NCBI GenBank assembly: GCA_031553235.1
Contig: JAVBLS010000040.1
Coordinates: 1 to 46,488 of the forward strand
DNA: 46,488 nt
Direction: 5' to 3'
DNA from: Frigididesulfovibrio sp031553235
GTDB lineage: Bacteria > Desulfobacterota > Desulfovibrionia > Desulfovibrionales > Desulfovibrionaceae
Shown here: in pieces, positions 6,271 to 14,436 of the stretch
How the letters are laid out: each line of letters opens with the position of its first letter
Numbering within the stretch: the stretch's first letter is position 1
The notes under the pieces: generated by a model
What the model was told of the DNA's origin: nothing
The model's database searches: none
What the model saw: the letters and a program-made list of their open reading frames with translations, nothing else
Translations under genes and position numbers: made by a program

Positions 6271-9200
6271 AAACCCGGACTTTTTGCCCGGCCTTGTTGG
6301 TAAAGAGCAGATAGCCGTTGTTGCGGCCAAAGAGAAAGAGGTCGCGGGTCAGGGCCACGTCCTGCCGGCAGTAGGCTTCGATCAGGTCAAGGCGCTGCTC
6401 TTTCCACCATTGCAGGGCCAGCAGCCCGTCAGCGCTTTTGGCCGCGTCCAGGGTGGCTGTGGCCAGGTTGTCGAGGGAGACGCGGTAGGAAAGCTGCGCG
6501 TGGACTTTCTGGAGCATGTCCAGGGTGGGCAGGCTTTTCAGATTGACCCCGGGGGCGTGAGGCGTGAGCACGGCGTAGTCGAAGCGGACGATGTTGAAGC
6601 CGACCACCAGGGGCGCGTCGGCCAGAAGCGCGGCCAGACGGGGAATCTCGGGCTGGGTGAAGACGCTGAAATCATCGGTGCGGGAGTCGTAGGCCACGGC
6701 AATGGAAACGCCCATGCGCTCGGCCCGGTGCCAGCCGCCGACATCGCCGGCGGAATGGCGGGTTTCAACGTCGACCACGACAAAATCTTTGGGCAGGGCG
6801 GGCACAGTTACCTCCACTGTTTGGGGTGCTGGCGCCGAAAAGCCGCCTGCCGGCGGCGGCGAGGAAATACAAATGGACGGCGGCCGCGGCACGGGCGCGC
6901 CGGCCGGGCGCAGCAACAGATCCGCCAGGGCCAGGGCTCCGGCCTTGTCGATGGGCCGGTTGCCCGAGCCGCACTTGGGCGAGTGCACGCAGGCCGGGCA
7001 GCCGAGATCGCAGGGACAGCCGGCCACGAGATCGCGGGTGCGGCGCAGCAGCCCCTCGATCTCCTCAAAGGCCGCCCGGGCCAGTCCGGCTCCGCCGGGC
7101 AGACCGTCGTAGACAAAGATCATGGGGTAGCCGGTCTGGGCGTGCATGGGCTTGGAGATGCCGCCCAGATCATTACGGTCGGCCATGACCATCAGGGGCA
7201 GAACAGCGATGGCCGCGTGTTCCAGGGCATGGATGGCGCCCATGAAATGCAGGCAGGCGGCCTCGACCGACTCCTGGGCAAAGGAGGGCACGCAAAACCA
7301 CAGGCCCTCGGTCTCGAAAATCTGGGGCGGAAAATCCAGGGGCTGCACGCCGATCAGCCGGTTGGAGCCGGGCGAACGGCGCTCGTAGCCGACCACCTGC
7401 TCGGTGACCCGCAAGCGGCCGAACTGCACCGGGCAGGAACCCACCGAGCCCGAGCGCAGGGTTTCGAGAATCTCGGTGTCCTTGGCGGTGCGCGGCCGGG
7501 TGTACCAGGGCGGCTTGGCCGGACGGGCCTGGGCGCGGCCGGACGGAAGATCCAGCGCGGCGATTTCATAGTGGACGCCCCGGTGCAGATACAGGGCGCC
7601 GGGGTGGGCCTCGCGCATGGCCCGCATGGCGTCCAGGGTGCCGATCAGTTCGCCGTCGGGGGTCTCGATGCCCACAGTGGAGCCGGAGCCGCGTAACGAG
7701 ACATGGCGTTGCGGCCGCTTGCGCGAGGCGTGCAGGCTCTCGCCGTCGGCGGCACGCAGGAGCAGGCCCGTGGCCTCAAGCGCGCGCGCCGTGGCCGCGT
7801 TTTCGGCCAGCCAGACGGCGTCGGTCGGGCGCTTGGCATTGAAGGGCAGTTCGGCCGCGGCGCATTCCAGGTGACGGGCAACAATCACCGGGTTGGTCGG
7901 GTTGACCACGGCCCGTTCGGCCGGGCGGGAGAAGAACTCCGCGCCGTGGCGCACGATGTAGTGGTCCAGGGCGTCCTCGCCGGCCAGCAAAACCACGGCC
8001 GAGGAACGGCCGCTGCGCCCCACCCGGCCGCCGCGCTGCAGGGTGGACATGACCGTGCCGGGGTAGCCTACCAGAATGCAGAGATCCAGGTCGCCGATGT
8101 CGATGCCCAGCTCCAGGGCGCTGGTGGAAATGACCGCCAGAAGATCGCCGCTGTGCATGCGGGCCTCGATCTCGCGCCGCTCCTCGGGCAGGTAGCCCGC
8201 CCGGTAGGCGCTGATCCGTTTTTTATATTCCCCGGCCTTTTCCGAGGCCCAGAGGGAGATCAGCTCGGTCATGCGCCGCGATTGGCAGTAGACTATGGTG
8301 CGCAGGTTGCGGGCCAGGGCCGCGCGCAACAGCTTGCAGGCCGTGCTTGAGGGGCTTTCGTCCGGCAGCATGAAGACATAGTGCCGCCGGCCCCTGGGCG
8401 CGCCGCTCTCGGTCACGGTCACGGTTTCCAGGCCGGTCAGGGCCCGGGCCAGCTCACCCGGATTGCCCACGGTGGCCGAGGTAAAGACAAAGGAGGGCCG
8501 GGCGCCGTACAGCCCGGCAATGCGCAGCAGCCGGCGGAAGACCTGGGCCATGTGCGTGCCGAGCAGGCCGCGGTAGGTATGCACCTCGTCCACGACAACC
8601 TGGGAAAGCCCGGCGAAAAACACGCTCCAGAGCGGATGGTGCGGCAACAGGGCCAGGTGGAGCATCTCGGGGTTGGTGAACAGGACGGCCGGCGGCTTTT
8701 CCCGAATCTTGCGGCGAAAATGGGCCGTGGTGTCGCCGTCGTACACGGCGGCCGTGGGCCGGGCTTCTTCGGTCCAGTGGGCGGTCATGGCCGTGAAGGC
8801 GGCCAGTTGGTCCTGAGCCAGGGCTTTCAAGGGGAAGAGATACAGGGCCGTGGCCTCGGGGTCGCGCAAGAAGCGCTCGACCACCGGCAGGTTGTAGACC
8901 AGCGACTTGCCGCCGGCCGTGGGCACGGCCACGGTCAGGTTCTTGCCCGCGCGCAGGGCGTCCAGGCCGACGGCCTGATGGCTGTAAAGCCGCTCGATGC
9001 CCATGCGCCCCAGCACCCCGGCCAGGGCGGCGGGCAGGGGCCGCACAGGTTCGCCGAAGCGGGCCGGTTCTTCGGGCAGCACGGCATGGTGGGTGACCTG
9101 GGTGGAAAGCGTCGGCGAAGCCAGAAGCGCCGCGACATATTCGTCCACCGGGCCGGCGGGAGCGGCCGCCCCGTCGCCCCGCGTCGACCTACCTGGGTCC

Positions 9201-9289
9201 GTCGTCATACCGGGGCCGGTAGCCGGCATAGGATTTTTGTTCCCTGCCAAGGCACGCGAGTCCCGGTTGGAGGGGGTGTATCTGGACAT
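6251..9289 (-). CDS. MrfA-type DEAD/DEAH helicase fused to an MrfB-type DEDD exonuclease
   Basis: The 1012-residue protein starts like MrfA (YprA). It has a helicase core with Walker A TAGGKS (near residue 128), a DEVH box, FTSATVG and QRGGRVGRSGR. A DUF1998-type zinc region follows, with the four cysteines of GCPCDLGCPACVHSPKCG near residue 790. A Pro/Ala-rich linker leads to a C-terminal ~150-residue ribonuclease-H-like domain: FVVVDVET, GFNIVRFDY and YCRQDVALTRD supply the DEDD acidic residues. That domain corresponds to MrfB (YprB), which in Bacillus subtilis is a separate exonuclease acting with MrfA to excise mitomycin-type DNA lesions. A role in DNA repair is therefore likely. The first ATG has GAAGG 7 nt upstream but lies inside an inverted repeat; ATGs at codons 21 and 28 are alternatives. 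The first ~45 residues are low complexity. Confidence 0.85.
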   Translation of the reverse strand: MSRYTPSNRDSRALAGNKNPMPATGPGMTTDPGRSTRGDGAAAPAGPVDEYVAALLASPTLSTQVTHHAVLPEEPARFGEPVRPLPAALAGVLGRMGIERLYSHQAVGLDALRAGKNLTVAVPTAGGKSLVYNLPVVERFLRDPEATALYLFPLKALAQDQLAAFTAMTAHWTEEARPTAAVYDGDTTAHFRRKIREKPPAVLFTNPEMLHLALLPHHPLWSVFFAGLSQVVVDEVHTYRGLLGTHMAQVFRRLLRIAGLYGARPSFVFTSATVGNPGELARALTGLETVTVTESGAPRGRRHYVFMLPDESPSSTACKLLRAALARNLRTIVYCQSRRMTELISLWASEKAGEYKKRISAYRAGYLPEERREIEARMHSGDLLAVISTSALELGIDIGDLDLCILVGYPGTVMSTLQRGGRVGRSGRSSAVVLLAGEDALDHYIVRHGAEFFSRPAERAVVNPTNPVIVARHLECAAAELPFNAKRPTDAVWLAENAATARALEATGLLLRAADGESLHASRKRPQRHVSLRGSGSTVGIETPDGELIGTLDAMRAMREAHPGALYLHRGVHYEIAALDLPSGRAQARPAKPPWYTRPRTAKDTEILETLRSGSVGSCPVQFGRLRVTEQVVGYERRSPGSNRLIGVQPLDFPPQIFETEGLWFCVPSFAQESVEAACLHFMGAIHALEHAAIAVLPLMVMADRNDLGGISKPMHAQTGYPMIFVYDGLPGGAGLARAAFEEIEGLLRRTRDLVAGCPCDLGCPACVHSPKCGSGNRPIDKAGALALADLLLRPAGAPVPRPPSICISSPPPAGGFSAPAPQTVEVTVPALPKDFVVVDVETRHSAGDVGGWHRAERMGVSIAVAYDSRTDDFSVFTQPEIPRLAALLADAPLVVGFNIVRFDYAVLTPHAPGVNLKSLPTLDMLQKVHAQLSYRVSLDNLATATLDAAKSADGLLALQWWKEQRLDLIEAYCRQDVALTRDLFLFGRNNGYLLFTNKAGQKVRVCADWGE
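9231..9252 (+). repeat. 22-bp dispersed repeat, copy 1
   Basis: This 22-mer beginning GGATTTTTGTTC matches 13441-13462 at 20 of 22 positions. Both copies are followed immediately by an inverted repeat and both lie at or just upstream of the start of a minus-strand gene. Confidence 0.6.
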
Positions 9290-9315
9290 ACATGACCTTC
9301 GGCCGGGACTCGCGT
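9254..9315. repeat. 13-bp perfect inverted repeat spanning the helicase start codon
   Basis: ACGCGAGTCCCGG at 9254-9266 is repeated inverted as CCGGGACTCGCGT at 9303-9315, with 36 nt between. The similarity continues outwards imperfectly (TTTTTGTTCCCTGCC on the left, GGGCAGGGGGCAAAAA on the right), giving arms of roughly 33-35 bp. The helicase ATG and its ribosome binding site lie in the loop. Confidence 0.75.
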
Positions 9316-9355
9316 AACGCGGGCAGGGGGCAAAAAGACACGCCGGCGGCGGGCC

Positions 9356-11308
9356 CTAGGGCAGGCGCAGGGTATTGCCCACCTTCAGAGGAGTCTTGGG
9401 AGAGATATTGTTGGCCCGGCACAGGGCGTCCACGCTGGTGTTGTTCTTGCGGGCCAGGGAATACAGGGTATCTCCGGCGGAGACGCGCACATTGCCGGCC
9501 GAAGCGCTCTGCCGGGCCGCGGGCTTGTCGTCGGTGTCCGGGCCGGCGGCGAATTTTTCCGCCTCTTTTTCCGTCGGCCAGGCCTTGGCCGTGCCACGGA
9601 CGGAACGCTCGACCGGGTCGGCCGAAGCCACGGTTGTGACGCCTTTGGCGGGCTTGGCCGATGCCGTGGTTTTGGGGGCTTTGGCGGGTTCGGCCGCGGC
9701 GGTCGCCTTGCCCGGCACCTTGATCGCGCGCCCGGCGCGCAAGGGAGATTTCTCGGTCATACTGTTGGCCGAGCAGAGTTCCGCCACGCTGACCCCGTAG
9801 GTCTGGGCAATGCCGGACAGGGTCTCGCCGGACTTGATCGTATGGCTGCCGGTGAAGGCCACGGCGCGTTCCGTCGAAGCGCGGCCGGAGGGGGCAGCCT
9901 CGGCCGTGCGAACTTCGCGCGGCGCGGCCTTGGCCCCGGCCGGAATGATCAGCCGGCGGCCCAGTTCAAGCCGATCCGAAGACATACGGTTGGTGCTGCG
10001 AATGGCCTCCACGCTGGTACCCCAGTCTTGAGCCAGGGAGAACAGGGTGTCGCCCGAGCGCACGGTGTACTTGCCGGAGCTGCCCCTGGTGGCGGCCGCG
10101 CCGTTGTCGTAGGCGGCGTATTCCGTGGCCGTGGCCCGGCCGGGAATGAGGATGCGCGTGCCGGCCGCGGGCAGCTTGGCCAGGTTGTTGGCGTCCTTCA
10201 AGGCGGCAATGCTGGTGCGGTGGCGCTTGGCAATGGAGCCCAGGGTATCGCCGCGTCTGACCGTGTATTCCTTCCAGTCGGCGTACAGGCGCGACTCGTT
10301 GCTTGCCAGCCAGGTCTGGGCCTGGGCGGTCATATTCGCGGGCAAATAGGCCGTGGTGCTTGTGGTGGGCGGCGAGGCCGTGCGGCGAAAGGCCGGGTTC
10401 ATACCGGAAAACTCGTCCCAGGTCAGGCCGAGGTTCTGGGCCATGCCCGAAAGGTTGGTGCCTGCCGGCACGGTCACCGCCGTCAGATTATAGGCCGCAT
10501 CGGGCGACGGCGTTTGAAAGCCCAACAGCTTCAGGTTGCGCATAATCTTGACCATGGCCAAAAAACGCGGCACATAGTTGCGGGTCTCGTCCTTGAGCTG
10601 CAGCCGGGCCTCCAGATTGCAGTCCAGCCGGCAGAGCTCGAAAAAGTCGTTGGCGCCCGTCCCTTCCACGGCCTTGCCGATCTTGCCTTCGCCGGCGTTG
10701 TAGGCGGCGATGGCCAGGTGCCAGTTGTTGAAGTCGCCGTAAAGTTTGAGCAGATAGTCCGAAGCCGCGTAGGTGGCCTTATAGGGGTCGCGGCGCTCGT
10801 CAATCCAGCGGTCCTGCTCCAGGCCGTACTTTTTGCCCGTATAGGGCATGAACTGCCACAGGCCCGTGGCCCCGGCCCGCGAAACCGCGTTGGGGTTGCC
10901 GCCGCTCTCGACCATACTCAGATAGACGATTTCATCGGGAATGCCCCGATCGGTAAAGGTCTTCTTCATGTAGGGCAGGTAGCGGGCCGTGCGGTCCACA
11001 AAACGCTGCAGGGTGTCGCGCCGCTCGTGCACGAAATACTTGAAGTGCGTTTCCACAATGGCCGTTTCTTCCTGCGAGAGGTTTCTGTCCAGTTCGCCCA
11101 AGCTGCGGAAAGCCTTGAGCTCGCTTGCGGTCAGGGGTTGGCCGTCGTCGCGGGGAATATAGTTCTGGTCAACCAGTTCTTCATCGTCCTGGTGGTACTT
11201 GGAGGAGATATCTTTGGAGGGAGTGCCGCGCCCGGCGCAGCCGGCGGCGAAAAGAAGGGGGATGAGCAACAACAGAACCAGGGGGCGGATAGGGAAGGGT
11301 CGGGCCAT
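9356..11308 (-). CDS. mltD: Membrane-bound lytic murein transglycosylase D with LysM repeats
   Basis: The 650-residue lipoprotein cleaves peptidoglycan glycan strands in the periplasm. A signal peptide ends in a lipobox, LLFAAGC, at about residue 24. The SLT/GEWL domain (about residues 105-230) contains the catalytic glutamate in SMVESGGNPNAVS, followed by GATGLWQFMP and AIAAYNAGEGKIG, as in MltD. The C-terminal half carries peptidoglycan-binding LysM modules beginning YTVRRGDTL, YTVRSGDTL, HTIKSGETL and VRVSAGDTL, joined by Ala/Lys/Thr-rich linkers, plus a weaker LysM-like stretch just after the catalytic domain. E. coli MltD is shorter with two LysM modules. The start has AAGAGGA 5 nt upstream. 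It appears to be transcribed alone between the helicase and the flagellar-cluster tail. Confidence 0.92.
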   Translation of the reverse strand: MARPFPIRPLVLLLLIPLLFAAGCAGRGTPSKDISSKYHQDDEELVDQNYIPRDDGQPLTASELKAFRSLGELDRNLSQEETAIVETHFKYFVHERRDTLQRFVDRTARYLPYMKKTFTDRGIPDEIVYLSMVESGGNPNAVSRAGATGLWQFMPYTGKKYGLEQDRWIDERRDPYKATYAASDYLLKLYGDFNNWHLAIAAYNAGEGKIGKAVEGTGANDFFELCRLDCNLEARLQLKDETRNYVPRFLAMVKIMRNLKLLGFQTPSPDAAYNLTAVTVPAGTNLSGMAQNLGLTWDEFSGMNPAFRRTASPPTTSTTAYLPANMTAQAQTWLASNESRLYADWKEYTVRRGDTLGSIAKRHRTSIAALKDANNLAKLPAAGTRILIPGRATATEYAAYDNGAAATRGSSGKYTVRSGDTLFSLAQDWGTSVEAIRSTNRMSSDRLELGRRLIIPAGAKAAPREVRTAEAAPSGRASTERAVAFTGSHTIKSGETLSGIAQTYGVSVAELCSANSMTEKSPLRAGRAIKVPGKATAAAEPAKAPKTTASAKPAKGVTTVASADPVERSVRGTAKAWPTEKEAEKFAAGPDTDDKPAARQSASAGNVRVSAGDTLYSLARKNNTSVDALCRANNISPKTPLKVGNTLRLP

Positions 11309-11495
11309 GCGTCCTCTTGGATATGGGAAGGCCCGGCGGTTGCCGGGCGAGAAAGTTTATCAAGAATGATCCTTCTTACCCCAAGTTGTCTTGCTCCGCA
11401 ACCGGTGGTGGCGGGCCGGGGGGAGCGGGGCAGGGATGGTGTCAGACGAGCCGATATAGCGCCCGGTCACCCTGCCGCTTTCAAGCAACGGAAGT

Positions 11496-12650
11496 TTAGT
11501 TCCCGATGGATGTCGTCGGCAGGCGCGGCGGGGTCAGCCGCATGGCCGCGGCGCGCAATAAGGGCGTGTGGATGGCCGCGAATTTTGCCCATTTGGCCCG
11601 CAGGCGCAGGCCGGTGGAAAAGGTGCCCTGACGGTGGGCGGCCACGGCCGGCAGGTGCCGGCCGGCAACGCGGCTCAGGTCGGGGTGTTTCCGCACGGCG
11701 TCGGCCAGAATTTGCGCGGTCTTCAGGGCAAAGCTGACGCCTTCGGCCGAACTGGGGCTGACAAAACCGCCGGCTTCGCCTATCAGGGCGACCCGTCCCC
11801 GGCCGGGACAAATGCCGTCCATGAGGCCCGGCCGCAACAAGGCGCAGCTTTCATCGAGCAACATTTCGCCCGTGTGCCTGCCAAGGTGGAACAGCCGCTC
11901 GGTCAGAGCATCCATACGGGCGCGCGGTCCGGGCATGCGCCAGGGGGCGGCCAGACCCACCAGCAGGGTGTCTCCTTTGGGAATGGACCAGGCATAAAAG
12001 TCGGTCAACTCGGGCTGGAAAAAGACCTCAAAGGCGGCCGGGGCATCTTTGACCCGAAAGGTGCGCTGCATGGCCAAAAGCCTGCCCGGTTGCCCGAAGC
12101 CGGCCGGACCGGCGCCGGGAATATGCCGCGAGGCGCTGTACAGAGAATCGCCCAGCAGGCCGCGCACGGCCGACCCCGCCCCGTCGGCCCCCACCAGCAG
12201 ACGGGCGCGAACCTGACCGCCGTCGTTGAGTCGGGCGGTCACGGCCTCGTCTTCCTCGCTGAAGCCGACGGCCCATTTGCCGGTCAAGGCAACGACATTG
12301 GAGGCCTGTGCGGCCTGGGAAAAAAGCATGCGGTCGAACAGGGGGCGGTGGATGTTCAGGTAGTGGCGCGGGTAGGCCCGGACCAGGCCGGTATCGAAAT
12401 CGTGGGCCAGGACTCCAAAAATCTGCGGGCCGCAGAGTACTTCAGGCGGCAGGGACAGGCCGAGGTAAAAAAGCTGCTTCTGGGCGTCCGGGGCAATCAG
12501 TCCGCCGCAGGGCTTTTCCCCGGCGGCCGGGGGCGCGGCCAGATTGCGCCGTTCCAGCAGGATCACGGAAAGATGCGCCGGCAGCAACCGGGCCAGGGTG
12601 GAACCCGCCGGGCCCGCACCCGCAATCAGAACGTCGGCCTGCAGCGGCAC
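11496..12650 (-). CDS. FAD-dependent oxidoreductase of the geranylgeranyl reductase family
   Basis: The 384-residue protein has an N-terminal FAD-binding motif ADVLIAGAGPAGSTLARLL and a second flavin motif in LLVGADGAGSAVR. It also has the GGxVSPxxAEGVSFAL region (AGGFVSPSSAEGVSFALKTA), which is typical of geranylgeranyl-reductase-like enzymes that reduce or oxidise lipid-like substrates. There is no signal peptide. The start is a GTG touching the TAA of the preceding gene (TAAGTG), with GGAGCAGGG upstream in that gene, so translation is coupled. It is the last gene of the flagellar-cluster operon, an unexpected place for this family. Substrate unknown. Confidence 0.82.
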   Translation of the reverse strand: MPLQADVLIAGAGPAGSTLARLLPAHLSVILLERRNLAAPPAAGEKPCGGLIAPDAQKQLFYLGLSLPPEVLCGPQIFGVLAHDFDTGLVRAYPRHYLNIHRPLFDRMLFSQAAQASNVVALTGKWAVGFSEEDEAVTARLNDGGQVRARLLVGADGAGSAVRGLLGDSLYSASRHIPGAGPAGFGQPGRLLAMQRTFRVKDAPAAFEVFFQPELTDFYAWSIPKGDTLLVGLAAPWRMPGPRARMDALTERLFHLGRHTGEMLLDESCALLRPGLMDGICPGRGRVALIGEAGGFVSPSSAEGVSFALKTAQILADAVRKHPDLSRVAGRHLPAVAAHRQGTFSTGLRLRAKWAKFAAIHTPLLRAAAMRLTPPRLPTTSIGN

Positions 12651-13061
12651 TTATGCACCCTGCTCCATGATCAGCCGGACTTCATCAATGGAGAGACCGG
12701 TGGAGCGGGCCAGTTGCTCGGCGTTGCGCCCTTTTTTGGCTCCGGAAAGAATCAGTTCGCGCAAGAAGCGCGGGGAACGGCTGACCGCTTCGGCCTGGGC
12801 CAGGAGTTCGGAAATTTCCTGGGCCCGGTCTTCAAGCTTGGTGTTGAGGCTCTGCAGTTCTTCCTGGCGCTCGGAAAAGGAAAGCATCAGATCCTGCTCC
12901 AGTTCGGCGTTGAGGCGCAACTTGTCCAAGAGAGAATCCTGGCCGGCCTGAAGCTTGGTCAGCAGATCTTCGGAGCGGCGCAGGCGGTTGAAGAATTTCA
13001 GGAGCAGAAGAAAGAGGATCAGTTCCACCAGGCTGAGAAACAAAAGCATCCAGAATTGCAT
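12651..13061 (-). CDS. DUF2802-like membrane-anchored coiled-coil protein
   Basis: The 136-residue protein has one N-terminal membrane helix (residues 1-22, almost all Leu, Phe, Val and Met). A charged coiled coil follows (about 25-95), and a C-terminal helix-turn-helix-like segment GRNAEQLARSTGLSIDEVRL. This layout matches DUF2802/DUF6115-type proteins found beside flagellar and chemotaxis genes in many bacteria; their role is not established. It starts 3 nt after the previous gene's stop and directly abuts the FAD gene. Confidence 0.7.
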   Translation of the reverse strand: MQFWMLLFLSLVELILFLLLLKFFNRLRRSEDLLTKLQAGQDSLLDKLRLNAELEQDLMLSFSERQEELQSLNTKLEDRAQEISELLAQAEAVSRSPRFLRELILSGAKKGRNAEQLARSTGLSIDEVRLIMEQGA

Positions 13062-13064
13062 GGC

Positions 13065-13385
13065 TCACACTTTCAGGTTCAGGATATTGCCGGCCCAGGG
13101 ATTGGGGGCGGCACCGGGCTCTTCGGGCTCCCCGTCGCGGGGGGCGGGCCGATCATGGTCGGGCCGGCCCTCTTTGGGCTTTTCTTCGCCGCGCTCGTTC
13201 ACCCGCCGGCGCTTGCCTTTTTGCGACTCTTCGGCCGGGGGCACCTTGCTGTTCTGCTCGCGCAAAATGCGCTCGGCCTCGTTGTGCATCACCTGCTGCT
13301 GCACCGCAGGCTGGTTCTGCAGGTTTTCGGCCAGCTTTTCCACATGGCCCATCTGCACGACGGGCAGGGATTCGCCTATGCTCAT
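13065..13385 (-). CDS. Hypothetical polar protein in the flagellar cluster
   Basis: The 106-residue protein starts at MSIGESLPVVQMGHVEKL, chosen because GGGGAGG lies upstream at the right distance; the frame could extend 25 codons further but then crosses a dispersed repeat. The N-terminal half looks helical and may bind a partner (VVQMGHVEKLAENLQNQPAV). The rest is Lys/Arg/Glu/Pro-rich and probably disordered. It has no signal peptide or membrane segment. I do not recognise the family. It is tightly spaced with the next gene downstream (3 nt). Confidence 0.7.
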   Translation of the reverse strand: MSIGESLPVVQMGHVEKLAENLQNQPAVQQQVMHNEAERILREQNSKVPPAEESQKGKRRRVNERGEEKPKEGRPDHDRPAPRDGEPEEPGAAPNPWAGNILNLKV

Positions 13386-13440
13386 CTCGTGCCTCCCCAC
13401 CACCCGTTTCCGCTCCCCTCGGGGAGGGTCGCAACGAGGA

Positions 13441-13462
13441 GGATTTTTGTTCTCTACCAAGG
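13441..13462 (+). repeat. 22-bp dispersed repeat, copy 2
   Basis: GGATTTTTGTTCTCTACCAA and the next two bases match 9231-9252 with two differences. It lies about 56 nt upstream of the 106-codon gene and, as in copy 1, is followed directly by inverted-repeat arms. Confidence 0.6.
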
Positions 13463-13463
13463 A

Positions 13464-13526
13464 AAAAAGGCTTTTTATGGAAAAAGTGCACTCTTCCGGT
13501 ACTCGACTGGAATAAAAAGCCTTTTT
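13464..13526. terminator. 15-bp inverted repeat flanked by T-runs, likely bidirectional terminator
   Basis: AAAAAGGCTTTTTAT at 13464-13478 pairs perfectly with ATAAAAAGCCTTTTT at 13512-13526 around a 33-nt loop. It lies between fliL and the 106-codon gene. Runs of T at both ends fit termination in either direction, although genes on both sides are on the minus strand; partial read-through would keep them linked. Confidence 0.6.
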
Positions 13527-13570
13527 GACACAGGCAGAGGGCCGGAAGACCCTCGTGGCGGCCCTCCCGA

Positions 13571-14290
13571 TCAGGGAGTAGTGACGAGGTACTCCTCAAT
13601 GTACACATCCTTGATCGGCCGGCCCAGGTGCCCGTTGATCACACCCACGATGTCGGCCCGCAGGGCCTTGTTCTTTTCCTCGCTGGAAAGCAGTTCCGGC
13701 GGTCTGTTGCTGAGAAAATAATACACCGCGTCGCGCAAGACAACCTGCCGGTTCATCAGTTCCACATACTGGGCCTCGCTCTCGGCCGGAATGCTGATCT
13801 TGCAGGTGACAAAGCGCAGCCCGCCGTCCTCGCCCCGCGATTCGATATGGAAAGACCGCCAGTCGACCAGGTGGGCATAGGGCGGCTTGAGCCCTTCGCC
13901 CGGCGCCGCGGGCTTGGAGGGCACCACCTCGTAGACGGGCTTGGGCGGGGTTTCAATCTTTTTGCCGAAAAGAAAGACATTGACCACCACGCCTGCCACA
14001 ATCAGCAGCACCGCCGCACCGCCGATCAGGACCAGGCGCTTCCTGTCGGCCAGAGGCGCGGCCAAGCGGCCGGCCAGAGCGGACTTTGCGGTTTTTGGCT
14101 TTTCAGACCTGTCGTCCCCCGGCACCGGCAGCGGGGCGTCGGCCTGCTGCGGCTCGGGTTGGGGTTCGGCCTCCGGCTCGGGCTCGCTCTCGTCCTGCAA
14201 AAAAGGAGCGTCGTCCAGGTCCAGCTCGACCTTCAGGCCGGCCGGGATTTCTGCGGGCTTGCCGCCTTCATCGGCAACGATAAAAAACAT
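13571..14290 (-). CDS. fliL: Flagellar basal body-associated protein FliL
   Basis: The 239-residue inner-membrane protein has a long acidic, Pro/Glu-rich cytoplasmic N terminus (about residues 25-60) and one membrane helix (LVLIGGAAVLLIVAGVVVNV, about 85-105). The periplasmic FliL domain ends in IKDVYIEEYLVTTP. FliL surrounds the stator units and supports torque and swarming. The extended N terminus makes it longer than enterobacterial FliL (about 155). It is separated from the upstream cheY by a terminator and a full copy of the TA-bounded repeat, so it may have its own promoter. Confidence 0.88.
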   Translation of the reverse strand: MFFIVADEGGKPAEIPAGLKVELDLDDAPFLQDESEPEPEAEPQPEPQQADAPLPVPGDDRSEKPKTAKSALAGRLAAPLADRKRLVLIGGAAVLLIVAGVVVNVFLFGKKIETPPKPVYEVVPSKPAAPGEGLKPPYAHLVDWRSFHIESRGEDGGLRFVTCKISIPAESEAQYVELMNRQVVLRDAVYYFLSNRPPELLSSEEKNKALRADIVGVINGHLGRPIKDVYIEEYLVTTP

Positions 14291-14313
14291 GCATGCCCCT
14301 CACACCTTGCCCC

Positions 14314-14431
14314 TTAGAGCATTTCACACTTGAAATGCTCGTAAGGATTTGTCGGCAAATCCTTGCCGCCAAATAGGCGTAGGCGGGCTTTGCCCGCCGT
14401 TAAGCGACTATTTGAAGCGTAAACTGCTTTA
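14314..14431 (+). repeat. TA-bounded multi-hairpin repeat (MITE-like), copy 1
   Basis: This ~118-bp element has ends TTAGAGCATTTC and AAACTGCTTTAG. It contains three hairpins: TTTCACACTTGAAA within GAGCA...TGCTC, GGATTTGTCGGCAAATCC, and GGCGGGCTTTGCCCGCC. CAAATAG and CTATTTG also pair around the third. It matches 36083-36200 and 46199-46316 almost throughout, except that the first hairpin loop is in the opposite orientation here. Confidence 0.85.
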
Positions 14432-14436
14432 GGTCC

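Noticed and set aside
9842..13721. Long plus-strand open frames opposite mltD and the flagellar-cluster tail
   Set aside because: GC-rich antisense shadows. The minus-strand genes carry signal peptides, catalytic motifs and ribosome binding sites.
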